64,000 nucleotides of DNA from Silene latifolia (taxonomy: Eukaryota > Streptophyta > Magnoliopsida > Caryophyllales > Caryophyllaceae): contig NC_133537.1 of assembly GCF_048544455.1 (NCBI RefSeq), forward strand, positions 15,809,541-15,873,540, given 5' to 3'. The notes under the pieces were generated by a model. That model made no database searches. It saw only the letters and a program-made list of their open reading frames with translations, and was not told the DNA's origin. The translations under genes were made by a program, and so were the position numbers. Positions 34,042 through 45,848 of the stretch are shown piece by piece (position 1 is the first letter of the stretch; every line of letters starts with the position of its first letter).

Positions 34042-35521
34042 GTGACGGAAAAGATTGATTCTATCCTATCACATTTTTGGTGGGCTGGATTGAAGAAATT
34101 GAAGTCGATTAGCTGGTGTAGTAGACTCTTTATTAACCAACCAAAAGGCCTAGAGGGTTTGGGTATTCGAAAAACAAAGGATTTTAATCAATTTAATCAA
34201 GCTTTGTTAGCAAAGATTGGTTGGAGGATGATAACGACTCAAACTCTTTGTTATCGAGAACCATTGGCGCAAAATATGGTCTGCGGTGTCTTAATCATGA
34301 GGTTACTTTCAATATGAGGGCGAGTAATATCTCTTGGGGTTGGAAGGGTATTGCTTGGGGTCTCGAGCTTATTCTACCTTTTATTGCTTGGAAGGTTGGA
34401 CATCAATCTTACTTAAATGTTTGGGATTCCAAATGGGTCGATGGTGTATCACCTTTACCATCCTCTTCTGATCTTATTTCAACTTCCCCTTCCTTAAAAG
34501 ATTTGAAGGTTAAGCACTTATTCCAGGCAAATGGTTCACGGGATTCTAATCAAATTGATAAGTTCTTTAATCCTGATGGGCTGTTAAGATCTTGGCAATC
34601 CCTCTCAGTTGCAAGGATTGTAAAGATTCCATCTATTGGACCGAGTCTATTAGTGGATCTTATGATGTAAAGAAAGGCTACTCTATTGCTTTCAACTTTA
34701 CTTGGAATTCTCTGGCTACACTTAAGGATCTTAGTAGGATCGGGGCGGACGTGAAGATGTTTGTAAAAAAGAGAGTTTGGCATTTACCTGGCCCTAAATC
34801 ATGGATTATTCTGCTCTGGAAAATTCTAACCAACTGTCTTTCTGTGGGTGAAGGTTACATTAGGAGGGGTCTTGACGGGGATTTTAACTGTCACCTTTGT
34901 GATATGCTGATTGTGGAATCTTGTGCTCATCTCTTTAGAGATTGCCCGTATGCTAACAAAATCTGGGCGGGTAGTATTTTAGGGATACGTGCTCATGTTG
35001 GAAAGGAACTTAATATCCAAAGTTGGATTATTAACTGGATGTCCCTGATTCAGAAATTGCCGGATTGAGAGTCTTCTGCCCTCTCCTTCCTTTGTTCACT
35101 ATGGACTATTTGGGGGGCGTCGATGTAAAAAGATTTTTCACAAGGAAGTTATCTCCTCTTATGGAGCTATCAAGGTTTATGAATTTTCTTACAATATGGC
35201 TTTGAAAGCGAAGGAAGTAAGATCTTCTAGGTTGAATCCTAAAGGAGTTATGCATCAATGCCGTGCAGACGACCAACTCTTGGATTTAAGGAATAGTATT
35301 ACTTTTTCTCTTATTTCGGCTAAGTATAATTGTGACCAACTTGAGTTATTTGTAGATGCTTCTTGGCACAAAAATCTCTCGGCTGGTTTAGGTTGGGTTA
35401 TAAGGAGAAGCTCTAGAGAAGTGGTTTTACAGGGTGCCCGATCGCTAGTTGCACAAAGTGCGGAACAAGCTGAAGCTCTGGCTATTGGGGAAGGATTAAT
35501 TGTTACTTTGAAGTCTAAATA
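34042..35521 (+). pseudogene. LINE zf-RVT and first half of RNase H
   Basis: Pieces in different frames cover the rest of ORF2: WSRLF-type sequence at 34042-34317, SWGWKGIAWGLELILPFIAW at 34221-34670, the zf-RVT block at 34592-35068 (SWIILLWKILTNCLSVGEGY, then CHLCDM and a downstream H and C), and RNase H from 35196 (ELFVDASWHKNLSAGLGWVI, then AEALAIGEGL). At least three frameshifts are needed to read it through. RNase H is cut at 35521 by the LTR insertion and resumes at 45241. Confidence 0.85.
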
Positions 35522-36534
35522 TATTAGGAGATTGGGCTGTGGGTTAATATCCGTATACTACCCTTTAATTGCAGGACTATAACGTAAATTTAAACATGCA
35601 ATTTATAGTCATAAAACGAAAAACATAATGAAATGATTAATGTATAGAAATCAACCTCGGGTCCTTTGATGCACGGCGTAAAGAACAGAAATCAAACCAG
35701 ATTCCCTCCTAATTGTTGCACCCAAGACTTGTCCGAGATATGCCCTTGGCTAGATGGTGTTCTCCGATTGCCTTGCAATATTGGGAGAACTTGTTGTGAG
35801 GTTTTCGAGATGTGAGATCTAGGTTTCAGAGAGAAACTGTCTCCAAAACCCTAATTTCTGTAAAAGTGAATGATTAGGTTAAAACAAGAGGAGGTGCTCT
35901 CCTTTTATTCTCCTAATCTCGGTTTGGCCGAGAGCTTTACATGGGAAAGTGGGCTTTCCACTTTCTCTAAGTCATAACTCATGGTACGACCCGAAAATTG
36001 CTAAATGTATATGACGCGGTTTATTATAAATCGTCATCGGTTATCGGCTATTAAAACATCAACTAATAACACGGGTTAGTTGAAGTATTAATACATGTCC
36101 GACAAAAACGATATTGTATAATTAATATTCAATATACATTTAATTAAATATAAAACGCTTATATTTAATTTTACGAATTAACTGGTTAATTCGCCTTAGC
36201 CCATGATATTTAATCCGTATTAAATATAGTATCTCAACATCACATTTTTGACTAATTACTAGTCAAATAACTCGGACTAACTGGTTAGTCATATTTGGCA
36301 TCTACATGACCGTATTTTCATCATCGTCACGTCTCTCAAACGTATCCTATAGGTGTGACTTTTAGGGACCGTTGATCACCGCCATCAGTATGACAATAAC
36401 GTCAAACTTATCTAGCAAGCCAACCGTTATTGATAAACGTGGATCAACCGATAATAATACCAAAAGTATGCCCTTTGATCCTTTTAGAGGTTTATAAGTC
36501 CTTGCACTAATTGTTAAGGACACCAACCCCAACA

Positions 36535-37401
36535 AGCTCCCACTTGTCCGTACAAGTGCATGTGCAATGACGTTATCCGCACTAACTGGAGGACACAAGC
36601 TCAACAAACTCCCACTTGTCCGTACAAGTGTATGTGCGATAACCGATTCTCATATTCATTTAAAATTTCTCCCACTCAATGTAAAACAATTTGCAGATCT
36701 GGATCCACAAAGGTCGTATTTCACAATCGATCTGTATCTAGAGTGGTTTCCCCGACTAGAGAGTAACTCAACTGATAAAACGAATCCGTATCCGAGCATG
36801 GCCATGCATTTCGATTCTGACTCCTCGAGTGGCCCTGAGAAATATCGAGTACCTGATAAAGGCTGAATATTTCCTTCAACTCGAACTCCTTCCGATCTAA
36901 GCACAGCATGAAATGACCCAGAAAAAATCTACTTGGCCCCCTGTTACGGATGACCGTGAGAAAGAAACCAAAGTCACCCAAAATCTGCCTTAGTCTCAAG
37001 AGACAGTCGATAGTCAAAAGAATCGACTCTTAGGATCACCATGGAGGTCCTATCCACGACCGGGCACCGAATGTTATAAAACATTTAGGACTCCACGTCG
37101 ATGTCACAAGTGTGTCCTACGAAATATCCGTATAAATCGCCTCTGTGATTGGTCAGTCAACCGGTTGACTTATGGCTCGTTGAACCCACCATCAACCAAC
37201 GTCACAAAATAATTGCCAGAGTTATCAGCTCATGTGGGCAATTAAGGACTGAAAAAATATAATGTTCGTTCAGTTCACTTTGTGGTGTTCAAAATTTGTC
37301 GTACAAATCCACATGACAAACAAAATATATATATATAAAATATCAAAACGATGATGTCGTATAGAGTACAAGAGAGAATGAATCTGATCCATAAAAGAGT
37401 A
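36535..37401 (-). other. 3' untranslated part of the Copia element
   Basis: This is about 0.87 kb between the RNase H end and the left LTR. Next to the LTR the word CTCCCACTTGTCCGTACAAG, which includes the purine tract on the element strand, occurs twice, at about 36536 and 36609. Each copy can form a small hairpin (CACTTG...CAAGTG). The rest shows no recognisable feature. Confidence 0.65.
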
Positions 37402-40400
37402 CTACAACTTAGGAACACGTTTAATTCCCATGGAATTAACATGCCCTTCATGCTTATCTTGTCGTAATGCTTTAGTGAGAGGATCTGCTATGTTATCATC
37501 TGTAGCAATCTTTTCTATCACTACTTCCTTTTGCTCCACGTAATCCCGGATTAGATGAGCTTTCCGTTGTACATGTCTAGACTTGTTGCTAGACTTTGGC
37601 TCCTTAGCTTGGAAGATGGCACCACTATTGTCGCAATAGATGGTGATCGGGTCATTCGAACTGGGCACTACAGAGAGCCCATGTAAGAATTGACGCATCC
37701 ATATCGCTTCCTTTGTAGCTTCAGACGCGGCATAGTACTCGGACTCGTCGTAGAATCTCTTTGAACGATTTGTTTTGAACTCTTCCGGTGATCATGCGGC
37801 GCCATTAAGAGTGAAAACGAATCCAGACCGAGATTTCGAGTCATCTCGATCCGTTTGGAAGCTAGCATCTGCACAGAATCGGTTGCGCATAGCTTTTGAG
37901 AGCCTCCATAAGTCAATGCCCAATCTTTAGTCCTCCGTAGGTACTTAAGAATGTTCTTGACAGCTAACCAATGTGGTTCACCTGGATGCTGTTGGAATCG
38001 ACTTGTCATACTCAATGCATATGCCACGTCCGGACGTGTGCATATCATGGCATACATGATTGATCCTATTGCCGAAGCATATGGAATCCGTGTCATGCGC
38101 TCTTTCTCTTCCGGTGTCTCTGGTGCCTGAGAGTTGCTCAAATGCACCCCTGGAGCCATAGGAAGAAACCCTTTCTTGGAGTTAGTCATGCTGAATCTCT
38201 CCAGGACTTTGTCTATGTAAGACTCCTGACTGAGAGATAGCATCCGTCGTGATCTATCACGATAGATACGAATGCCTAGAATTCTTTGTGCCTCTCCCAG
38301 ATCTTTCATCTGGAAATGGTTTTTCAACCATACTTTCACCGAAGTTAATAGAGGTATGTCATTCCCAATCAGGAGTATGTCGTCAACATACAATATTAGG
38401 AAGACAATCTTGCTCCCACTCGACTTGATATATAAACATGGTTCCTCGACCGATCGAGTAAATCCATTTTCTTTAATCACTTGGTCGAAGCGATGATTCC
38501 AACTCCGAGATGCTTGCTTAAGTCCATAAATGGAACACTTAAGTTTGCATACTTTCTTAGGATTTACTGGATCTATGAAACCTTCGGGTTGTACCATGTA
38601 CAACTCTTCCTCCAAAAAGCCGTTTAAGAAGGCGGTTTTCACGTCCATTTGCCAAATTTCATAGTCATGAAAAGCGGCAATCGCTAAGATAATCCGAATG
38701 GAACGCAGCATGACTACGGGTGCAAAAATCTCATCGTAGTGCAAACCTGGCACTTGGGTGAAACCTTTAGCAACTAGTCGTGCTTTGTAGATATCTTGTT
38801 GACCTTCCACAGAATGCTTTATCTTGTAAAGCCATTTGCATTGAAGGAGACGAACCTTAGCAGGTAAGTCAACAAGATCCCACACGTTGTTCTCATACAT
38901 GGAGTCCATCTCGGATTGCATGGCCTCAAGCCATAGCTTTGAGTCAGAACTAGTCATGGCACCTTTATAGGTTGCGGGTTCACTACTCGTTAAGAGTAGA
39001 ACGTCATCTATGTCATGTTCCTCGACCATACCAATGTATCATGCGGAGGAATAGAGACTCTTCCCGACCTTCTAGGTTCCTCGGGAATGTTCACCGCAGC
39101 CGGGATTGAAGGAATAGGTTCATCCAATGGTTGCTCGGTGTTTGGTCTGGAATCTCGACGGGTCGAAGGTTCTATCACTCTTTGCATTCTCGAGAAATTC
39201 CTTCTCTAAGAATGTCGCACTAGCCGCAACAAAAAACGCGTTGTTCGGTTGGCGAATAGAAGTAATGACCACGTGTTCCTTTAGGATAACCTATAAAGTA
39301 TGTCTTGCCCGATCGCGGGCCGAGCTTATCTTGAGTCTCCACTTGACATAAGCCTCGCAGCCCCAAACCCGTATAAAGGACAAGTTAGGGACCGTTCCCT
39401 TCCATAGTTCATATGGAGTCTTGTCAACAGCTTTAGACGGACTTCGGATAAGTATTAGAGCGGCCGACAAAGAGCATAACCCCATAATGAATCGGGTAAA
39501 ACCGTGTGACTCATCATGGATCGAACCATATCAAGTAGTGTTCGATTTCTCCGTTCGGACACACCATTCAATTGAGGTGTTCCGGTGGAGTTAAGCGTAA
39601 GGCAATCCCAGTCTTTGAGGTGTTGATCAAACTCGTGAGAAAGATACTCGCCACCACGATCCGAACGCAGTGTTTTTATCTTTCTACCCAATAGGTTTAC
39701 GTACCCTATTCGGTATTCCTTGAATTTTTCAAAGGATTCACTTTTGTGCTTCATTAAGTAGACATAGCCATATCTACTCAAATCGTCCGTGAAAGTGATG
39801 AAATACCTATAGCCTTCTCGTGCGGTGATTGACATAGGGCCACATACATCCGTGTGTATGAGTCCTAATAAGTCAGCAGCGCGCATTCCAACACCTTTGA
39901 AGGAAATACGAGTCATCTTACCGATGAGACATGATTCACACGTGCCAAATGATTGAAAATCAAAAGCCGAGATAGCTCCATGTTTGATGAGCTGTTTTAC
40001 GCGTTTCTCATTGATGTGTCCCATACGGCAGTGCCATAGATAAGTTTGATCTTTGTCACCAACCTTTAACTTTTATTCATTACGTGTAATATTTCGGTGG
40101 TCTGATCTAAAACATAAATTCCATTCATGGAGACTGCCTTGCCATAAATCATATTGTGTAAAGAGAAAATGCAAGTATTATTCTCAATTACAAATGAAAA
40201 ACCAAGTTTGTCAAGTGCGTAAACCGAAATAATGTTTTTCGAAAGACGGGTACATAATAGCAATCATATAATGATAACTCAAATCCGCTAGGAAGCTGGA
40301 TCACATATGTTCCCCTCGAGACGGCAGCCACTCTTGCTCCATTCCCGACACGCAGGTCAACCTCACCCTTTACGAGAGGCTTGAGATTTCGGAGGCCCTG

Positions 40401-41426
40401 CACATGATTACACAGATGAGAACCACAACCAGTATCAAGTACCCAAGTTCCGTAACTTGCGTGGTTAATCTCAATCATATGAATAAAGTAGAAGGAGAAG
40501 ACATACCAACAGGTTTAACGCGACCAGCTTTTATGTCCTCATGATAAACAGGACATGTACGCCTCCAATGCCCAGTCTTATGGCAATGATGGCATTCCAT
40601 GTTTTCGGTCTTGCTCTTTGTCGCGCCTGATGAGTTACTTGCCTCACCAGGCCCACTCTTACCTGATCCCGACTTCTTAAACTTCGGTTTGCCTACTGCT
40701 AGGCCTGGCTGAACTTTGCCCTTACCCTTGCCCTTGTTTGACACAACGAGAACATCCTGTTTTATGCTCCCACTGAACTTCATGTCCTTCTCGGTGCGTA
40801 CGAGGAGGAGTGCGATTCATGGGGAGTTTTCTTCAAATCATTCATATAGTAATTCGCTCTAAATTGCGAATAACCATCGTGGAGTGAGTGAAGTATGCGG
40901 TCAATAACAATGTTCTCGTTGATCTTACAATCAAAGGTCTCCGACTTCTCGACATTCTCAATCATCTTTGAGAATGTGTGGGCTAACCGGTTGGCCCTTC
41001 GAGTCTCGCATCAAAGAAGCGAGTGGTAAGCTCATAGGTCACGATTCTCGGTGCTTTTGAGAATTCTCTAGTGAGCGTAGTGAAAATCTTGTTTGCACTT
41101 TGAGCTATGAAGCGTTTCTGCAAATTGGATTCCATTGCAAAAATAAGTACGTTCTTTACCGCACCCGCTTCCATGGCGAAATCGTTGTACTTGTCGATTT
41201 CGTTAATTTCAGCCGTGGGGCCTGGGTTTGGTGGGATGGGCTCAATCAGATATTTGAGCTTCCCATCAGCAATGGCAGCATTCCGTAATGCCGCCTCCCA
41301 GTCCGTGAAGTTTGATCCATCATTCTTCAGTCGAGTAGACTGATTCATCTGATCCATGAAGATCCGAAGCCAGGACTCACGGTCCAATGTGACACTTGGC
41401 ATTGGGTTATCACTTGAACCAGCCAT

Positions 41427-43322
41427 ATGTTGTTAAGCAGTTTAAATGTTCGTGTTCTACACTGAAAAAGGAAGAAAAACAAAACGAAATAAGCAACTCA
41501 TCGAGGTGATTTAAGTCTATTTTAAAATTCATTTTAAACATGTAGACTCTCGCACTTGCATAATTGATCTCCCTCAAGAATGATACAAGTGATCCCAAGA
41601 CTCAATTTCTGTAAATTGATAAGCCAACTGTTTAGCTAATTCTTCCGGAAGAACTCTTGGTCGATAGATTTCCGTAAATCCTATCTATAGTCCACCACGA
41701 TCACGAGGATCGTACGAGTGACCATAGTGTTGAGATAAAATAGGTCAATCGGTTCCAACTTACCCGACGTAGAAGGGGTCATATTATGCCTACCGACGAA
41801 GAAGGGACTCATTGGAGTTTGACCTATAAAGACCGTTCTCAATTTTTGTTTATACGAGGAAGATCCCATCAACTAAATTATAATTCATATTAAGTGAACG
41901 AATAACTAGCGTCTGCGTGAATGAATTAATTTGGGTGATGGCTTATAAAAACGTGTGACATACGAATGTCAAAGAAAACTAACTCGTGACCTCTAAATGT
42001 GTCAGTTTTCATGCATTAATTAGGTGGTTTGGTTTTTAGGCGGAAAATGATGCATACTATCGTTACGATAAAATAAATAATTGAATGCAATACGTAAATA
42101 AAATTTCCTAGTGTGGCCTATCCTAATAAAAAGAACAAAATACAACTTTGGAATCCACCGTTGGACCCAAGAAGCTTGTCTTGTTGTTCCATCTTGATCC
42201 AGTTAGCGGGAGTGAGCATCTGGTCTCCGTCTTTGGTCTTCTCAAAAATTACAATTAAAATTACAAAATATAAACCTAATTACATTCTAATTAAAAGCGT
42301 AATTACAAGTGAAAAATCCAAAACGGAGATACGAGATCTCAAAATACAACCAAGACCGTGTTCCATCATTACGGTAACACGTTCTACTAAGGCCACACTA
42401 AGTTACAACCGTTTGCAAAATAAATAAATACGTAATAAAAGGCATTCAAGGCATTCAACAAAACGATAAATAAATGCATCAACTAAAAACAAATTCATTC
42501 GTGACATAATTCCGTAATTATGTTAAATTTATCAAAACCACCTTTTAATGATTAAAATTCATGTGATAAAACCGCTTCTATCATTTAATTTTAATCAATA
42601 CAAATCCGATTACTTTAAATACGCTTTAAAATAACTTAATGGTGCGTGTGTGAACCGTTTCACAATCATAGCGAGTGTACAATATCCGTATAAAGTACAT
42701 ATTGAAGCCAAAAGAAAATTTAAATCAAAAGAAACAAATTTTCAAAGTGTTAAAAGCGAAATCCTTCGATCCAGGGACATAAGTGCTCGATCGAGGGGGA
42801 AAAGGGCTCGATCGATGAAGCTGCAAGTCGATCGAGAGGGTTGCCAAACAGGAAGTGCTCGATCGACTAAACTGGTGGTCGATCGAGTACTTATATCGAC
42901 AAAGCTGCTCGATCGAGTACGAGGACTCCTCGATCAAGCGGTGGGGTTTTGAAAATGGTCGATCGAGTACAAAGCAAGGACTCGATCGAGTGAAAAAACA
43001 AGACAGAAAACCACTCGATCGATTAAAAACATGGTCGATCGAGTACAAAACTTTCTGAAAACTTCAAACCCTCGAGAAAACAAGTTTTATGATACAAAAT
43101 CAAAACAATTTTGATCAAAAACGCATAAAATCAATTTTATAATTGACAAAACTTTAACATATTGCTATAATATCTGTATAAAATAACAAGATGCAAAAAC
43201 GAATTGAAAACAAAATCAGCCGTGTAAAGAGCCGCACGGTTTTCAATGCACAAAATCATCGTTTCATAATCGTTTTATGAAAAACACATAGAAAATTTAC
43301 GTGGCCTCGCTCTGATACCACT
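41427..43322 (-). other. Leader of the Copia element with palindrome array
   Basis: This is the stretch between primer-binding site and gag, unusually long at 1.9 kb. It has no coding domain. At 42770-43055 about ten units with the core TCGATCGA, mostly as CTCGATCGA or GTCGATCGAG, occur at spacings of about 15-40 bp. The rest is AT-rich. Confidence 0.75.
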
Positions 43323-44813
43323 TGTGGGTTAATATCCGTATACTACCCTTTAATTGCAGGACTATAACGTAAATTTAAACATGCAATTTATAGTCATAAA
43401 ACGAAAAACATAATGAAATGATTAATGTATAGAAATCAACCTCGGGTCCTTTGATGCACGGCGTAAAGAACGTAAATCAAACCGATTCCCTCCTAATTGT
43501 TGCACCCAAGACTTGTCCGAGATATGCCCTTGGCTAGATGGTGTTCTCCGATTGCCTTGCAATATTGGGAGAACTTGTTGTGAGGTTTTCGAGATGTGAG
43601 ATCTAGGTTTCAGAGAGAAACTGTCTCCAAAACCCTAATTTCTGTAAAAGTGAATGATTAGGTTAAAACAAGAGGAGGTGCTCTCCTTTTGTTCTCCTAA
43701 TCTCGGTTTGGCCGAGAGCTTTACATGGGAAAGTGGGCTTTCCACTTTCTCTAAGTCATAACTCATGGTACGACCCGAAAATTGCTAAATGTATATGACG
43801 CGGTTTATTATAAATCGTCATCGGTTATCGGCTATTAAAACATCAACTAATAACACGGGTTAGTTGAAGTATTAATACATGTCCGACAAAAACGATATTG
43901 TATAATTAATATTCAATATACATTTAATTAAATATAAAACGCTTATATTTAATTTTACGAATTAACTGGTTAATTCGCCTTAGCCCATGATATTTAATCC
44001 GTATTAAATATAGTATCTCAACATCACATTTTTGACTAATTACTAGTCAAATAACTCGGACTAACTGGTTAGTCATATTTGGCATCTACATGACCGTATT
44101 TTCATACTGTCACGTCTCTCAAACGTATCCTATAGGTGTGACTTTTAGGGACCAGTTGATCACCGCCATCTGTATGACAATAACGTCAAACTTATCTAGC
44201 AAGCCAACCGTTATTGATAAACGTGGATCAACTGATAATAATACCAAAAGTATGCCCTTTGATCCTTTTAGAGGTTTATAAGTCCTTGCACTAACTGTTA
44301 AGGACACCAACCCCAACATGGGCCTATACTAGGCCCGACTACTATTAGGGTTAGCCAAATTAGGGTTAAGATTCTAAGATGAGAGGTATTATAAATACCT
44401 TCGCCATAATCATGTAAGTCACACATTATTATCAATAATAAGAATCGTTTATGTATTATATCTCTTCCCTTATAAAATCTAACATGGTATCAGAGCCTCG
44501 TTTTTGAGGTCTCTATAAACCGCTTCCGCATTCTTATCGGTGAGTGACCGGAAATTTACACCCACCGGTAGGATTTTCAACCACAAATAATAATTTATGT
44601 CTTTGAATTCAAAAAAAAAAAAAAAAAAAAAAAGAAGGAGAAACGTATTTCCACCGTCATCATCATGCCATCCATGGCTTTACGTTGGGGGTTTTCTTAG
44701 TTTTAAAAAAAAAAAAAGAGCTTCTAATAATGTTCTTTCTCCTTTTATCGAGATTGCTCTACAAGAAAATTTTCAATTTTTGACCAAGGTGGTACAAAAG
44801 AAAAGAAAAAAAA

Positions 44814-44936
44814 ACTGGCGAGTTACGCAAGAAAATTGTCTGGCGAGACCAATACGCACTAAAAAAACTGGCGAGTTACGCAAGAAAAACTGGCGAGTTA
44901 CGCAATGAAAATTGTCTGGCGAGTCCTATACGCACC
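44814..44936. repeat. Tandem repeats inside the TRIM-type element
   Basis: Units built on CTGGCGAGTTACGCAAGAAA and TCTGGCGAG...TACGCAC alternate about five times. They lie in the non-coding interior of the TRIM-type element, after two A-rich runs (about 44610-44634 and 44705-44718). Such short tandem arrays are common in small non-autonomous LTR elements; no function can be assigned. Confidence 0.7.
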
Positions 44937-45240
44937 CCTTACCACCCTGTGAAGAAGAGAAGGTTTTTCGAAGAAAGATCGAGATGAAGACGTTTTTTTA
45001 TTGATTATGATTTTATTGTAATTCTCCAATCGTAAAGTTCGTACTACGTACTGCCTTTATGATTGCGGGAGGGTATTAGGAGATTGGGCCTATACTAGGC
45101 CCGGGTACTATTAGGGTTAAGATTCTAAGATGAGAGGTATTATAAATACCTTCGCCATAATCATGTAAGTCACACATTATTATCAATAATAAGAATCGTT
45201 TATGTATTATATCTCTCCCCTTATAAAATCTAACAAAATA

Positions 45241-45464
45241 CGTTCATATCTCTGTCTTCTCTGATTGTTTGCAGGTGTTATCTCAAGTTCTCAAACTTAA
45301 TCAACTCCACCATGGAACCAAGGCTATTATTGAAGATATCCTTACTTTGGTCCACAATTTCCATTGTATTTCTTTCTGTTTTGTCCCTAAAAACTGTAAT
45401 ATGATAGCTCATAGATTAGCTAAGGAGCTATCCGTCTGTAATATCTACTCGCTTTCCAATTGTC
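45241..45464 (+). pseudogene. LINE RNase H, second half
   Basis: The stretch after the nested insertion reads HISVFSDCLQVLSQVLKLNQ, then IIEDILTLVHNFHCISFCFV, CNMIAHRLAKELSV and ends at the stop and A-tail. The Asp in FSDCLQ and the Asp/His region near MIAHRLA belong to the RNase H fold. The frame matches that left open at 35521, which proves that both pieces are one gene split by insertion. Confidence 0.88.
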
Positions 45465-45493
45465 AAAAAAAAAAAAGAATATGCATGTGTCAA

Positions 45494-45848
45494 GCGGGAA
45501 CGTTTTGGGTACATCCGTTGTTCCACGTCACTGTATTCCTTAACTAATGGGAAAATTGGAATTTCCAGGATTTTTGTCATGGATAACAAAGTGTAATCTA
45601 AGTGAAATAAATAAGATGTATTATCATTGATTAGAGTGTATGGTGATATGGTATGTCAGTGTGCCTTTGAACTGATCTTGTGTTTTCAAGTTTTAATCGG
45701 GATAGATTTGGTGGTTACAAGGTGTAATCATCATTCATACATTGACCTTGTGTTTTCAAGTTTTAATCGGGTTACATTAAAACAATAAAGATTGTTATAA
45801 CTCAATCTTATATTGTATCATTTCATTATTAAGCTAATTCGTGGAGTA
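45494..45848. other. Spacer between the nested insertion and LRR2
   Basis: Non-coding and AT-rich. A direct repeat with CTTGTGTTTTCAAGTTTTAA occurs at about 45679 and 45749. No tRNA gene is present here, unlike downstream of LRR1 and LRR3. Confidence 0.6.

Larger units (their letters stand above)
35538..44318 (-). mobile_element. Copia LTR element, both LTRs present (fossil)
   Basis: The LTRs are 35538-36534 and 43323-44318 (about 997 bp each), in element sense starting TGTTGGGGTTGGTG and ending TTAACCCACA. TGGGC flanks both sides (35533-35537 and 44319-44323). A primer-binding site TGGTATCAGAGC lies two bases inside the right LTR (about 43309-43320, -), and a purine tract AAGTGGGAGCT borders the left LTR. 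From 5' to 3': a leader of 1.9 kb, gag (about 41426-40540, with a zinc knuckle of the form CX2CX4HX4C), protease (about 40440), integrase (about 40020-39290), reverse transcriptase (about 38900-38200, with YVDDILLIGND) and RNase H (to 37402). This order is that of the Copia superfamily. The coding part is broken, with roughly seven breaks. The LTRs differ at only about ten places, so the insertion is well under a few million years old. Confidence 0.93.
35522..45235 (+). mobile_element. TRIM-type short LTR element, split by a Copia element (fossil)
   Basis: The 5' LTR is 35522-35537 plus 44319-44484, interrupted by the Copia insertion; the 3' LTR is 45074-45235. The LTRs begin TATTAGGAGATTGGGCC and end AAAATCTAACA, and share the rest except for a small length difference of about 15 bp. 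A primer-binding site TGGTATCAGAGCC (initiator tRNA-Met type) directly follows the 5' LTR at 44485, and a purine-rich tract precedes the 3' LTR. AAATA flanks both ends (35517-35521 and 45236-45240). The internal part of about 590 bp has no coding domain, so it is a non-autonomous TRIM-like element. It is older than the Copia copy inside it. Confidence 0.9.
31360..45476 (+). mobile_element. Second LINE, split by nested LTR elements
   Basis: An L1-type LINE reads rightward between exact 17-bp duplications GAATATGCATGTGTCAA (31343-31359 and 45477-45493) and ends in an A-tail (45465-45476). Its own sequence is 31360-35521 plus 45241-45476, about 4.4 kb; the rest is the nested LTR elements. It has a GC-rich leader without ORF1, the start of the endonuclease, the reverse transcriptase, the zf-RVT region and RNase H. 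At the split the frame resumes cleanly: LKSK before the insertion and YVHISVFSDCLQVLSQVLK after it. Most of the endonuclease is missing and there are several frameshifts, so it cannot move. Confidence 0.93.

Noticed and set aside
44599-44908. 103-codon frame with KKKK runs
   Set aside because: It is a translation of the poly-A runs and tandem repeats inside the TRIM-type element.
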